Assembly: GCF_014644535.1 (NCBI RefSeq)
Contig: NZ_BMKW01000018.1
Span: 18,371-82,370, forward strand
DNA: 64,000 nucleotides
Reading direction: 5' to 3'
Source of the DNA: Neoroseomonas lacus
GTDB taxonomy: Bacteria; Pseudomonadota; Alphaproteobacteria; Acetobacterales; Acetobacteraceae
Part shown: in pieces, positions 47,986 through 56,496 of the stretch
Layout: each line of letters begins with the position of its first letter
Numbering within the stretch: position 1 is the stretch's first letter
Program-made: the position numbers and the translations under genes
The notes under the pieces: generated by a model
What the model was told of the DNA's origin: nothing
The model's database searches: none
What the model saw: the letters and a program-made list of their open reading frames with translations, nothing else

Positions 47986-48618
47986 ATGAGCGATATGGAC
48001 GAGACACAGGCCGCGGCGACGAAGCGCCGCAACAAGCGGGCGGGCATGATCGTTGCCTCGGTCGGGGTGGGGATGCTTGGCCTGTCATTCGCTGCGGTGC
48101 CGCTCTATGGCCTGTTCTGCCGCGTGACCGGATACAACGGCACGGTGCAGACCGGGACGGCCGCGCCAGGGGCCACGGAGCGGACCATTCGCGTGCGGTT
48201 CTCCGCCCAGACCGATCGCAGCCTGCCATGGAATTTCCGGCCCGAGCAGGCCGCCATGACGGTGCGGCTGGGGGAGGAGGGCTTCGCCTTCTATACCGCC
48301 ACCAATCAGGCGGCGACGCCGGTAACCGGCATCTCTGTGTACAACGTGACGCCGGAGAAGGTGGGGCGCTATTTCCACAAGGTGGCGTGCTTCTGCTTCG
48401 ACGAGCAGACGCTGGCGCCGGGGCAGCGGGCAGATATGCCGGTCTCCTTCTGGGTTGACCCGCGCATCGCCGAGGACCCGAATACGCGCGACGTCACGAC
48501 GATCACGCTATCTTACACCTTCTACCGCACCATCGAGGACGCGCAGCGCGCCGGGGCGCTGGCGAATGCCGGGCCGCATGTCGGACGGGCCGGGGCGGAG
48601 CCGTCGCGAACGAATTGA
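47986..48618 (+). CDS. ctaG: Cytochrome c oxidase assembly protein CtaG (Cox11 type)
   Basis: 210 residues: a single N-terminal membrane helix (~19-40) and a periplasmic immunoglobulin-like domain containing the copper-binding KVACFCFDEQ motif (CxC). Cox11/CtaG delivers copper to the CuB site of CoxA. Also visible are VPLYGLFCRVTGYNGTVQT and PVSFWVDPRI. Start ATG 47986 or 47995; the first is chosen for length. Last cox gene here: subunit III does not follow. Confidence 0.94.
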   Translation: MSDMDETQAAATKRRNKRAGMIVASVGVGMLGLSFAAVPLYGLFCRVTGYNGTVQTGTAAPGATERTIRVRFSAQTDRSLPWNFRPEQAAMTVRLGEEGFAFYTATNQAATPVTGISVYNVTPEKVGRYFHKVACFCFDEQTLAPGQRADMPVSFWVDPRIAEDPNTRDVTTITLSYTFYRTIEDAQRAGALANAGPHVGRAGAEPSRTN

Positions 48619-48674
48619 ACGGCGGGCGGGGGCCGCCTTCGGTTCAGGCGTTTGTTCGGGCTGCGGTGGCGAGA

Positions 48675-48732
48675 GATGCAGGGGCGTCGCCCCTCCAAAC
48701 CACCCCACCAGATGACAGTGTCATTTGGAAAT
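48675..48732 (+). repeat. Dispersed hairpin element, copy 2
   Basis: GGGGCG/CGCCCC stem (48681-48686, 48688-48693), then CAAACCACCCC and an imperfect second stem (CCAGATGACA with TGTCATTTGG, one mismatch; 48708-48717 and 48719-48728) and TTTGGAAAT. Same architecture as 39048-39117; the second-stem sequence differs. Confidence 0.6.
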
Positions 48733-48846
48733 CCCCTTGTTGGCGCCGGCCGGGACGGGCCGACTGGCGCGGTGGCACGCGCGCCGGGCGCGATGTCGGA
48801 GCTTGGGGATGATCCTGCTCAGGCATCTGGCGCCAGGGGCGGTTGG

Positions 48847-48940
48847 GTTCGTACTGGCGCACGGCAATCGCTCAAGCGTCCTGCTTTCGCGAGCATCCAT
48901 GGCCGATCAGGTGAATTTGCCCGATTGGTATCTGCTTCAG
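48847..48940 (+). repeat. Dispersed 94-bp intergenic repeat, copy 2
   Basis: Aligned without gaps to 9309-9402 (66 of 94 identical by hand count). The best-conserved blocks are GCGAGCATC, CCGATCAGGTGA and ATCTGCT. The palindrome of copy 1 is degenerate here. Located in the gene-free region after the cox operon. Confidence 0.6.
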
Positions 48941-49227
48941 GTGTCAGTGCCCAGGAGGCGCTGGGCCGAAGACGCCGCTGTGATGGCTCGGGGCGTTGAG
49001 TGGCAATACTTCGCTCAATCCGGATCTCGGCCTCGGGGCCGTCGGCACCACGCCACTTCAGACCGTGCGCGTCGATTTCGCAGAGATCGCACGAAGGTGC
49101 GGTAACCCTTGTTTCCTGCCAGGGTGCTCGATGGGCAGCGCCCCTCGGCCTTCAGTGCATGCCCAAACTGAGCTTCCGGCGGGATGCTCGAGGGCCGGCG
49201 CCTCTCCCCGACCTGCCGCTTGTCTGC

Positions 49228-49677
49228 TCAGCCCTGCCGTCCTTCGAGCCGTGCGATGCGCGCTTCCAGCTGTGCCGCCTGATGCGCGGCCACGGTGGCG
49301 AGGGTCTCCGCCAGCAGCCGCTGGGTTTCGATCAGCACGGCGGCCTCCATGGTCGCGAGGCCCTGGCACAGTTGCGCGAGGGTGCTGGCGAGGTCGCCTG
49401 GCGCGGCAGCGGCGGGCAGCGCGGCCGCGACGGCCGATGCCGCGGCGGCGGGGGCTGCGTCCGGCCAGCGCACGATGACGCCGAGATTGCGCCCTTCCGG
49501 GCTGCCGGCGATTTCGTCGATCAGCTGGCGGCGCATTTCGGGCCGGTTCTCGACCCGCTGGAGGTGGTGGCGGTAGCCGTCCTCGTCCGGCCAGCGGTTC
49601 AGCAGGACACTGTAGAGGTTCACGACGAATTCGTGGTCGCTGCCGTTGAGCAGGTCACTGCCGTTCACTTCTTGCAT
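49228..49677 (-). CDS. DUF4214 domain-containing protein
   Basis: 149 residues. The N-terminal part HEFVVNLYSVLLNRWPDEDGY and the following HHLQRVENRPEMRRQLIDEIAGS match the DUF4214 motif, which is common in secreted S-layer-like or glycan-associated bacterial proteins. Residues ~75-100 are Ala/Pro-rich and the end forms a helix (AHQAAQLEARIARLEGRQ). It lacks a signal peptide. Start 49677 is supported by AGTGAAGTG only; ribosome binding is weak. Function unknown. Confidence 0.7.
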   Translation of the reverse strand: MQEVNGSDLLNGSDHEFVVNLYSVLLNRWPDEDGYRHHLQRVENRPEMRRQLIDEIAGSPEGRNLGVIVRWPDAAPAAAASAVAAALPAAAAPGDLASTLAQLCQGLATMEAAVLIETQRLLAETLATVAAHQAAQLEARIARLEGRQG

Positions 49678-49735
49678 GGCGCTTCACTTCACTTGGTGCT
49701 GACCGGACGATGAATGACGAAGCGCGCGCCGAGGG

Positions 49736-50176
49736 TCAACGCCGGGCTGCGAAGAATTGGCGCAACAGTTCGGCGCAGTCGGATTCACGGACCCCGCCGA
49801 TGACCTCGGGGACGTGGTGGCAGGAGGGCGCGGCGAAGATGCGCGCGCCATGTTCGACGCCGCCGCCCTTGGGGTCGTAGGCGCCGAAGACGAGGCGCTT
49901 CACCCGGAAGAAGGAGGCCGCCTGGGCGCACATCGGGCAGGGTTCGAGGGTGACGGTCAGGGTGCAGCCGGGCAGGCGGGGGGAGCCGAGGCGGGCGGCG
50001 GCGGCGCGTAGCGCCAGGATCTCGGCATGGGCGGTGGGGTCGCGTCGGGCTTCGACCTCGTTGCCGGCCTGGGCGAGGACGGTGCCGGCGGCGTCGGTGA
50101 CCACGGCGCCGACCGGGACTTCGCCGCGCGCGGCGGCGGCGGCGGCTTCGGCGAGGGCGATTTCAATCGGGGTCAT
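49736..50176 (-). CDS. tadA: tRNA-specific adenosine deaminase (tRNA A34)
   Basis: 146 residues. Zinc-dependent deaminase site: His50 and Glu52 in AHAEI, plus Cys80 and Cys83 in EPCPMC. This matches TadA, which converts A34 of tRNA-Arg(ACG) to inosine. RGEVPVGAVV is the expected N-terminal element. Genomic context (near rluB and rsmD) is a known alphaproteobacterial arrangement. The ATG at 50176 has GGGGAAGG-like sequence upstream on the minus strand (CCCCTTCCCC). No unusual substitution seen; a generic nucleoside deaminase is the alternative. Confidence 0.92.
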   Translation of the reverse strand: MTPIEIALAEAAAAAARGEVPVGAVVTDAAGTVLAQAGNEVEARRDPTAHAEILALRAAAARLGSPRLPGCTLTVTLEPCPMCAQAASFFRVKRLVFGAYDPKGGGVEHGARIFAAPSCHHVPEVIGGVRESDCAELLRQFFAARR

Positions 50177-50407
50177 GGGGGAAGGGGTAGAGCAGATCGC
50201 GCCGGGGTGGAATCACGCAAGGGCCTGGGGATGCTCGCTTGGACCATGGGTTGGATCGCGTCGCGGGAGCGACGTCGAGCGCAAGGCGCCCAGGAGCAGG
50301 TCGTGCCTGGGCGCATTCGCTCGAGCGCGTGACGTGACGCGCTCGGACAAGGCACCTTGGAACGCGAACCGCCCGGCTGGAGGCCAGCCGGGCGGGGAGT
50401 GTGGGGA

Positions 50408-50905
50408 TCAGCCCTTGGCGGGGGGTTCCGGCGGGCGGGTGCGGCGGTCCGTCATGAACTGCTCGAATTCCGCGCGGTCTTTGGCGAAGCGCAGGCGTTC
50501 GAGGAAGGCGGCGAAGTCCTTCTGCTCCTCCTCGAGCCGGCGCAGCGTGTCGACGCGGTATTCATCGAAGGCGCTGTTGCCGGAGGACGGCTGTTCGTCG
50601 CGGCACCAGCGCGGCCAGCCGCCGCCTTCCATCGGAGCGCCGCCGCCCGGGCCCATGCCGTAGCGGCGTGACCAGCGGCGGCCGATGCGGCCGCTGCCGA
50701 TCATGAAGAACAGCACGGCCAGGCCGATCGGCCAGAACAGCATGAAGCCGAGGATCATCGCCGCGATGAGCAGCGGCTTGGGGGCGTTCCAGGGGTTGAA
50801 GCTGGCGCAGGGGCCGCCGTCGAAGCGGGGGTCCCGCCAGCGGCGCTCGCGGCGCTCGCGACGGCTCGGATAGTCGGCGGCGTCGGGATAGGCGGTGGCG
50901 GACAT
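50408..50905 (-). CDS. DUF2852 family membrane protein
   Basis: 165 residues. A hydrophobic segment (~50-80, KPLLIAAMILGFMLFWPIGLAVLFFMIGSGRIGRRW) and the WCRDEQPSSGNSAFDEYRVDTLRRLEEEQ and FAAFLERLRFAKDRAEFEQFM blocks are typical of the DUF2852 family. The ATG at 50905 has GAGGAGCACC upstream, and a more distant in-frame ATG at 50917 lacks one. Function unknown. A perfect inverted repeat at 50933-50959 lies immediately upstream. Confidence 0.85.
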   Translation of the reverse strand: MSATAYPDAADYPSRRERRERRWRDPRFDGGPCASFNPWNAPKPLLIAAMILGFMLFWPIGLAVLFFMIGSGRIGRRWSRRYGMGPGGGAPMEGGGWPRWCRDEQPSSGNSAFDEYRVDTLRRLEEEQKDFAAFLERLRFAKDRAEFEQFMTDRRTRPPEPPAKG

Positions 50906-50932
50906 GGTGCTCCTCATGGGTTCGGCCTGCGG

Positions 50933-50959
50933 AATGTAAATGCAAGCGACATTTACATT
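50933..50959. promoter_or_regulatory. TetR-type operator candidate upstream of the DUF2852 gene
   Basis: A perfect 10-bp inverted repeat: AATGTAAATG at 50933-50942 and CATTTACATT at 50950-50959, 7-nt spacer. It starts 28 nt upstream of the DUF2852 start. The TetR gene to the right ends at 51120, and CATTTGCATT, a close relative of the half-site, lies at 51758-51767 just upstream of that TetR gene's start (51749). Confidence 0.5.
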
Positions 50960-51119
50960 GGGGATCGGATCCAGTTCGGTCAAGGAAAATGCGATGTGGG
51001 CGCCGCGGATTTCTCGGTGCCCGTTCGGGCATGCGCCATCAGATCCAGTGCGGTCGCCGGCCGGCATCTCCGGCGTGTCACCTTTTGACGTGGGGGTGCG
51101 GGGATGTGCCGCACGAAGC

Positions 51120-51749
51120 TCAGCCGCTGGCAGCGAGGCCAAGGCTTTGCAGGTAGATCAGCAGCCCGGCCTCCAGCAGGTCCTCCGGCGCCATGGGCAG
51201 TTTGCGGCGCGACCGGTCGGGCCGGCAGAACAGCGAGGCGATGCCATGCGACATCGACCAGACATGCAGGGCGACCATCAGCACGGGCGGGCGGCGGCCT
51301 TCGGGCAGGCGAGCGACGAGCGCCTCGGTGGCGTCGCGCAACACGCCAAAGGCGCGGTCGGAGGCGGCGAGCAGGCCGGGATGCGCGTCGTGGGCGATGC
51401 GGGTTTCGAACATCGCGGCGTAGTAGGCGGGCTCGCGCCGGGCGAAAGCGAGATAGGCGCGGCCGAGCGCCTCATAGGCACGTAGGGAGTCGGGCTTGCC
51501 GTCGGCCCAGGCGGCGGCGAGCGCCTCGGCGAAGCGGACGAAGCCGCGCAGGGCAACCTCGGCGAGCAGTGCCTCGGCGTCGCGGAAATGGCGGTAGGGT
51601 GCGCCGGGGGAGACGCCCGCCAGGCGCGCAGCCTCGGCCACGGTGAAGCCTTCAGGGCCATGCTGGCTGATCAGATCGACGGCGGCGGCGACCAGCGCTT
51701 CGCGCAGATTGCCGTGGTGATAGCCGCGTCGTTCGCCGGGTCGGGACAT
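51120..51749 (-). CDS. TetR/AcrR-family transcriptional regulator
   Basis: 209 residues. The N-terminal HTH (about 12-60) reads NLREALVAAAVDLISQHG followed by FTVAEAARLAGVSPGAPYRHFRDAEALLAEV, and the C-terminal half is helical, as in AcrR-like ligand-binding domains. The ATG at 51749 is followed by SRPGERRGYHHGNL. Another conserved region (RIAHDAHPGLLAASDRAFGVL) is seen in the WHG-domain TetR subgroup. The protein may control the DUF2852 gene to its left or itself. Confidence 0.88.
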   Translation of the reverse strand: MSRPGERRGYHHGNLREALVAAAVDLISQHGPEGFTVAEAARLAGVSPGAPYRHFRDAEALLAEVALRGFVRFAEALAAAWADGKPDSLRAYEALGRAYLAFARREPAYYAAMFETRIAHDAHPGLLAASDRAFGVLRDATEALVARLPEGRRPPVLMVALHVWSMSHGIASLFCRPDRSRRKLPMAPEDLLEAGLLIYLQSLGLAASG

Positions 51750-51953
51750 GTGAGGATCATTTGCATTCCGCGCGGCGCGGCGCCAGCCCTCGGCGCATCC
51801 GCAGCGCTGCGAAACCCGTCGGCGCATCTTCTGCCTGCGCTGAATCGGCATTGGCCACCCATCCGGGATACTTCCGTCAGGGGGTCGAGCGGGCCGGTGC
51901 GGCTCGATCGGAAAATGCTCTGGCGCCGATGCTAAAACAGGCTAGCAAGCGCC

Positions 51954-52660
51954 ATGCGCACCCGTCCCCTGATCGGCGTCACCCTGGATTCGGAACCGGC
52001 CGGCGGCTGGTCGAAACTGCCCTGGTATGCCCTGCGGCAGAACTACTTCGACGCGGTGATCGCGGCCGGCGGGTTGCCGGTGGCGCTGCCGCATGAGCCG
52101 GCGCTGGCGGCGGCCTATCTCGACGAGATCGACGGGCTGCTGGTGACCGGCGGCGCCTTCGATGTGGACCCGGCGCTGTGGGGTGGCGGGGCGCCGCATC
52201 CGAAGGTCACGCTGAAGCCGGGGCGGACGGATTTCGAACTGGCGGCGACGCGGGCGGCGCTGGCGAAAGACAAGCCGGTCCTCGGCATCTGCGGCGGGCA
52301 GCAGCTTCTGGCGGTGGCCTTTGGTGGCACGCTGATCCAGCACATCCCGGACGAGGTCCCCGGCGCCTTGGCGCATGAACAGCCCAATCCGCGCACCGAG
52401 CCGGGGCATGAGGTGGCGATCACCGCCGGCACGCTGCTCGCGCGCATTGTCGGCAACCCACGCATGGCGGTGAATTCGGCGCATCACCAGGCGGTGGCGA
52501 CGGCCGGCAGCGGCGTGATCAATGCGGTGGCGCCCGATGGCGTGGTGGAGGGCATCGAGCATCCCGGCCATCGCTTCGCCCTCGGCGTGCAGTGGCATCC
52601 GGAATACGCGATCGACCCGCGCGACCCGTCGATCTTTACCGCCTTCGTGGAGGCCAGCCG

Positions 52661-52664
<4 letters not shown>
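51954..52664 (+). CDS. Gamma-glutamyl-gamma-aminobutyrate hydrolase-like class I glutamine amidotransferase
   Basis: 236 residues. Nucleophile Cys113 in GICGGQQLL and His ~212 in GVQWHPEY form the class I amidotransferase/peptidase C26 triad. N-terminal RPLIGVTLDSEPAGGWSKLP and VTGGAFDVDPALWGG fit the PuuD group, which hydrolyses gamma-Glu-GABA. No synthase or aminotransferase partner is nearby, so other gamma-glutamyl substrates are possible. No strong ribosome binding site before the ATG. Stop overlaps the next start (GTGA). Confidence 0.85.
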
Positions 52665-53554
<890 letters not shown>

Positions 53555-53563
53555 CAAAATCCG

Positions 53564-53597
53564 ACTGACAAAAAACAGATATTGTTAGTTCGATAAT
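53564..53597 (+). promoter_or_regulatory. Promoter-operator region of the aldo/keto reductase-TetR pair
   Basis: An AT-rich stretch with an inverted repeat, ACTGACAA (53564-53571) and TTGTTAGT (53582-53589, one mismatch), precedes a -10-like GATAAT at 53592-53597. It ends 41 nt before the aldo/keto reductase start. Suits autoregulation by the TetR protein encoded downstream. Confidence 0.45.
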
Positions 53598-53638
53598 GTG
53601 GCGCTAGCTTCCGGCCATCCCAACCGGAGAGCCGTCGC

Positions 53639-54637
53639 ATGTCCTTCACCACCCCCCGTCGCCTTGGCGACCGCGACCATTTCCCGATCGGCCTCGGCTG
53701 CATGGGCATGAGCGATTTCTATGGCCCGGCCGATGAGGCGACCTCGCTCGCCACCATCCATGCCGCGCTCGAGGCCGGCGTGACGTATGTCGATACCGGG
53801 GATTTCTACGGCTCCGGCCACAATGAGATGCTGCTGGGCCGTGCGTTGGCCGGCCGGCGCGACCAAGCCTTCGTCGCGGTGAAGTTCGGCGCGCTGCGCG
53901 ACCCGGCCGGTGGCTTCGTCGGGTTCGATGCCCGGCCGGCTTCGATCCGCAACTTCCTGGCGATGACGCTCAAGCGCCTCGGCACCGACCATGTCGACCT
54001 GTACATGCCGGCCCGGGTGCCGGCGGACGTGCCGATCGAGGAGGTGGCCGGGGCCATTGGCGACCTCATCCGCGCCGGCTGGGTGCGCCATTTCGGCCTG
54101 TCCGAGGCAGGGGCGGCGAGCATCGCCCGCGCCCATGCCGTCACCCCGGTCGCCGCGCTGCAGATCGAATACGGGCTGCTGTCGCGCAGCATCGAGACAA
54201 GCGGCGTGCTCGATGCCTGCCGCACGTATGGCATCCCGATCACCGCCTATGGCGTGCTCGGGCGCGGGCTGATCGGCGGCAGCAAAGTCAGTGGGGCGGC
54301 CGACTTCCGAGCCCATTCGCCACGCTTCGCGGGGGACAACCTCGCGCGCAACACCGCGCTGGCCGAGGCGCTGGCCGCCGCCGCCGCGCACTTTGGCGCG
54401 ACGCCTGCCCAGGCGGCGATCGCCTGGGTGCTGTCGCGCGGGCCCGATATCCTGCCGCTGGTCGGCGCGCGGCGGCCGGATCGGCTGGCCGAGGCGCTCG
54501 GTACCCTGGCGCTCGACCTGCCGGCCGCAGCCATCGCGGCCTTCGAGGCGGCGATCCCCGCTGGCGCGGCGGCCGGCGACCGCTACGCCGCCGAGCAGAT
54601 GGCCATGCTCGACAGCGAACGCCCGCCCGCTGCATAG
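53639..54637 (+). CDS. Aldo/keto reductase with Ala in place of the catalytic His
   Basis: 332 residues of the AKR barrel. The tetrad is Asp52, Tyr57 (DTGDFYG) and Lys82 (VAVKFG) but the His position in the DLYYQHR-type motif is Ala125 (DLYMPARVPADVPIEE). The His-less AKR subgroup with a PAR motif is known in bacteria. CMGMSDFYGPADEATSLATI and QIEYGLLSRSIE are typical of the yajO/YghZ-like group. The start follows GGAGAG 8 nt upstream. It probably reduces an aldehyde or ketone with NADPH; weakened catalysis is possible. Upstream DNA is AT-rich. Confidence 0.87.
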   Translation: MSFTTPRRLGDRDHFPIGLGCMGMSDFYGPADEATSLATIHAALEAGVTYVDTGDFYGSGHNEMLLGRALAGRRDQAFVAVKFGALRDPAGGFVGFDARPASIRNFLAMTLKRLGTDHVDLYMPARVPADVPIEEVAGAIGDLIRAGWVRHFGLSEAGAASIARAHAVTPVAALQIEYGLLSRSIETSGVLDACRTYGIPITAYGVLGRGLIGGSKVSGAADFRAHSPRFAGDNLARNTALAEALAAAAAHFGATPAQAAIAWVLSRGPDILPLVGARRPDRLAEALGTLALDLPAAAIAAFEAAIPAGAAAGDRYAAEQMAMLDSERPPAA

Positions 54638-54644
54638 GAGCTTC

Positions 54645-55247
54645 ATGGACGTTTCGGCGGTCGATACCCGTACCCGCATACTCGATGCCGCCGCGGCGCT
54701 GCTGCGGCGGCATGGGCCGGACAAGCTCACCGTGGTCGACGTCGCGAAGCGGCTCGGCATGAGCCACGGCAATGTCTATCGCCACTTCCCGAGCAAGCAG
54801 GCGCTGCGTGCGGCGGTGGCCGAGGATTGGCTCGCCGCGATCACGGCGCCGCTCGCCGCCATCGCCGCCGGCAGAGAACCGCCGCCGGCCCGGCTGCGCG
54901 CCTGGCTGGCGGCGCTCGCGGCGATGAAGCGGCGCAAGGTGCTGGAGGACCCGGAGATGTTCGCCGGCTTCCACCGCGTCGCCCTGGAAAGTCCCGAGGT
55001 GATTGCCGCGCATGTGAAGGGGCTGGTGACCCAGGTCGCGCTTATCCTCGCCGAAGGCCGGGCCGATGGGACGCTTCCCGCCGTTGCCGCGCCCGAGGAG
55101 GATGCCAGCGCCGTGCTGACAGCGACCATGCGTTTCCACCATCCCGACCTCGTGGCCACCAGCGGTGACGAAGCCACGGCGACCGCGTCGCTTGCCCGCA
55201 TCACTGACCTGCTGCTGGCCGGCTTCGGCGCCGCCGCGCCGCGATGA
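54645..55247 (+). CDS. TetR-family regulator paired with the aldo/keto reductase
   Basis: 200 residues. HTH segment (about 8-55): TRTRILDAAAALLRRHGPDK, then LTVVDVAKRLGMSHGNVYRHFPSKQALRAAV. The C-terminal domain contains AWLAALAAMKRRKVLEDPEMFAGFHRVALESPEV, as in the TetR_C_7 group. GGAG stands 4 nt before the ATG and the reductase stop is 7 nt upstream. Its stop overlaps the rsmD start (ATGA). Likely represses the reductase gene. Confidence 0.9.
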   Translation: MDVSAVDTRTRILDAAAALLRRHGPDKLTVVDVAKRLGMSHGNVYRHFPSKQALRAAVAEDWLAAITAPLAAIAAGREPPPARLRAWLAALAAMKRRKVLEDPEMFAGFHRVALESPEVIAAHVKGLVTQVALILAEGRADGTLPAVAAPEEDASAVLTATMRFHHPDLVATSGDEATATASLARITDLLLAGFGAAAPR

Positions 55248-55813
55248 GGATCATCGCCGGGCGCAACCGGGGCCGCGTGCTGCGCGCCCCTGAGGGGGCG
55301 GCGACCCGCCCGACCGCCGAGCGCGTGCGCCAGGCGCTGTTCGACATGCTGTGGCATGCCCCCTGGGGCGGGCGGACGGTGGTGCAGGACCAGCTGGTGC
55401 TCGACGCCTTCGCCGGCACCGGGGCGCTGGGGCTGGAGGCGCTGTCGCGCGGCGCCACCCATGTGACCTTCTTCGAGATCGACCGCCCTGCTTTGGCCGC
55501 GCTGCGCGCCAATATCGCCGCCTGCAAGGAGGAACCCCGCACCGCCGTGGTCGCCGCGGATGCGACGCGGCCGCCGCGAGCGCGGGTTCCCTGCGGGTTG
55601 GTGTTCCTAGACCCGCCCTATGGGCAGGGGCTGCTGCCCAAGGCCGTCACGCGGCTGGACGCGGCCGGTTGGATCGCCCCCGGCGCGCTGCTGGTGGCGG
55701 AGACTGCGCTGGACGAGGCGCTCGACCTGCCGGGCTTCGAGGCGGTGGTCAGCCGCAGCCATGGCGCGGCGACGCTGCATGTGCTGCGTGCACCAGGGCT
55801 GGCAGGTTGCTGA
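55244..55813 (+). CDS. rsmD: 16S rRNA (guanine966-N2)-methyltransferase
   Basis: 189 residues. The N-terminal IIAGRNRGRVLRAPEGAATRPTAERVRQALFDML in pieces, the SAM motif LDAFAGTGALGLEAL (~53-67) and the catalytic DPPY at 123-126 (VFLDPPYGQG) identify RsmD. It methylates G966 of 16S rRNA during assembly. ATG 55244 overlaps the TetR stop, although that pairing is unusual; rsmD normally follows rluB. Nothing odd in the motifs. Confidence 0.92.
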   Translation: MRIIAGRNRGRVLRAPEGAATRPTAERVRQALFDMLWHAPWGGRTVVQDQLVLDAFAGTGALGLEALSRGATHVTFFEIDRPALAALRANIAACKEEPRTAVVAADATRPPRARVPCGLVFLDPPYGQGLLPKAVTRLDAAGWIAPGALLVAETALDEALDLPGFEAVVSRSHGAATLHVLRAPGLAGC

Positions 55814-56496
55814 GCCACAGCGACGTTGGCAGCGCCACGGCAGCGCTCCGCCGGGATCACGGACCCGAAGCGCCTCCGCCGGGTGGGATGCCAGGCTCCA
55901 GTCGCAGGATGACGCGCGGGCCAGTGCCCGGCCGCGGCGCCCGGCTGCGATAGAAGCCGCGGATCCATCGCATCGCCGGGCGCTCCACCAGGTAGGTGAC
56001 GAGCGCGGCCAGTCCTACCGATGTTGCGATGGCCGCGAGAATCGCGAGGTTGGCCGGAATGCCCGCCCCTTCGAGCCGGCCGATTACCGTCCAGCCGATG
56101 TTCTCGTGCAGCAGGTGGAGCGTGTAGGAGATGCCGCCCAGCCACACAAAGACGGGTGCGCCGAGCCAAGTCAGGTAGCCCCCGGCGCCACCGCCTCCGT
56201 ACCGGTTTCGATCCCCAACCATAACGAACCCCGGGCTCGGAGGGTGTCGGCCTGCAATGATGCTGGGGCAGGAGGCGCGGTTGCGGTGGACATTGCCCAC
56301 GGTGCCGCGCCGGCGTGCCAGTCCAGCGCCCGCCGCGCTGTCGACGGCCGATGCCCGACGTTCCAAACAGCCGCCCGGACAGCTCTCACCCCGTCGGGAT
56401 CTGTTCTAATGGGGGCGTTCGAGACTGCGGGTTCAGGCGAATCCTGGTCCGCGGGCGGTGCCGCATGTCTCGGGAAGGTGTTTCGGCGAGGTACCC
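55814..56496. other. Spacer of 683 nt: acyltransferase remnant plus gene-free sequence
   Basis: The left part holds a 5'-truncated acyltransferase remnant on the minus strand (55857-56217). From 56218 to 56496 there is no gene; GATCTGTTCT at 56398-56407 resembles the end of the 94-bp repeat (GATCTGCTCT in copy 1) only over ~12 nt. Confidence 0.4.
55857..56217 (-). pseudogene. C-terminal remnant of an acyltransferase-3 (OafA/YrhL-like) gene
   Basis: The minus-strand frame from ~56190 reads LTWLGAPVFVWLGGISYTLHLLHENIGWTVI followed by IPANLAILAAIATSVGLAALVTYLVERPAMRWIRGF. These are the last two or three helices of an acyltransferase-3 protein (F/WLGxISYxLYLLH and FVERPAMRW end), which transfers acyl groups to surface polysaccharide. 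The N-terminal ~250 residues are missing: upstream sequence shows no acyltransferase motif. It most likely is a decayed fragment; expression from an internal start is possible but unlikely. Confidence 0.6.

Larger units (their letters stand above)
48619..49227. other. Intergenic region of 609 nt with two dispersed repeats and no gene
   Basis: It carries copy 2 of the hairpin element (48675-48732) and copy 2 of the 94-bp repeat (48847-48940). I see no ORF with plausible start and domain. In many relatives coxC follows ctaG; no such frame is present. Confidence 0.55.
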
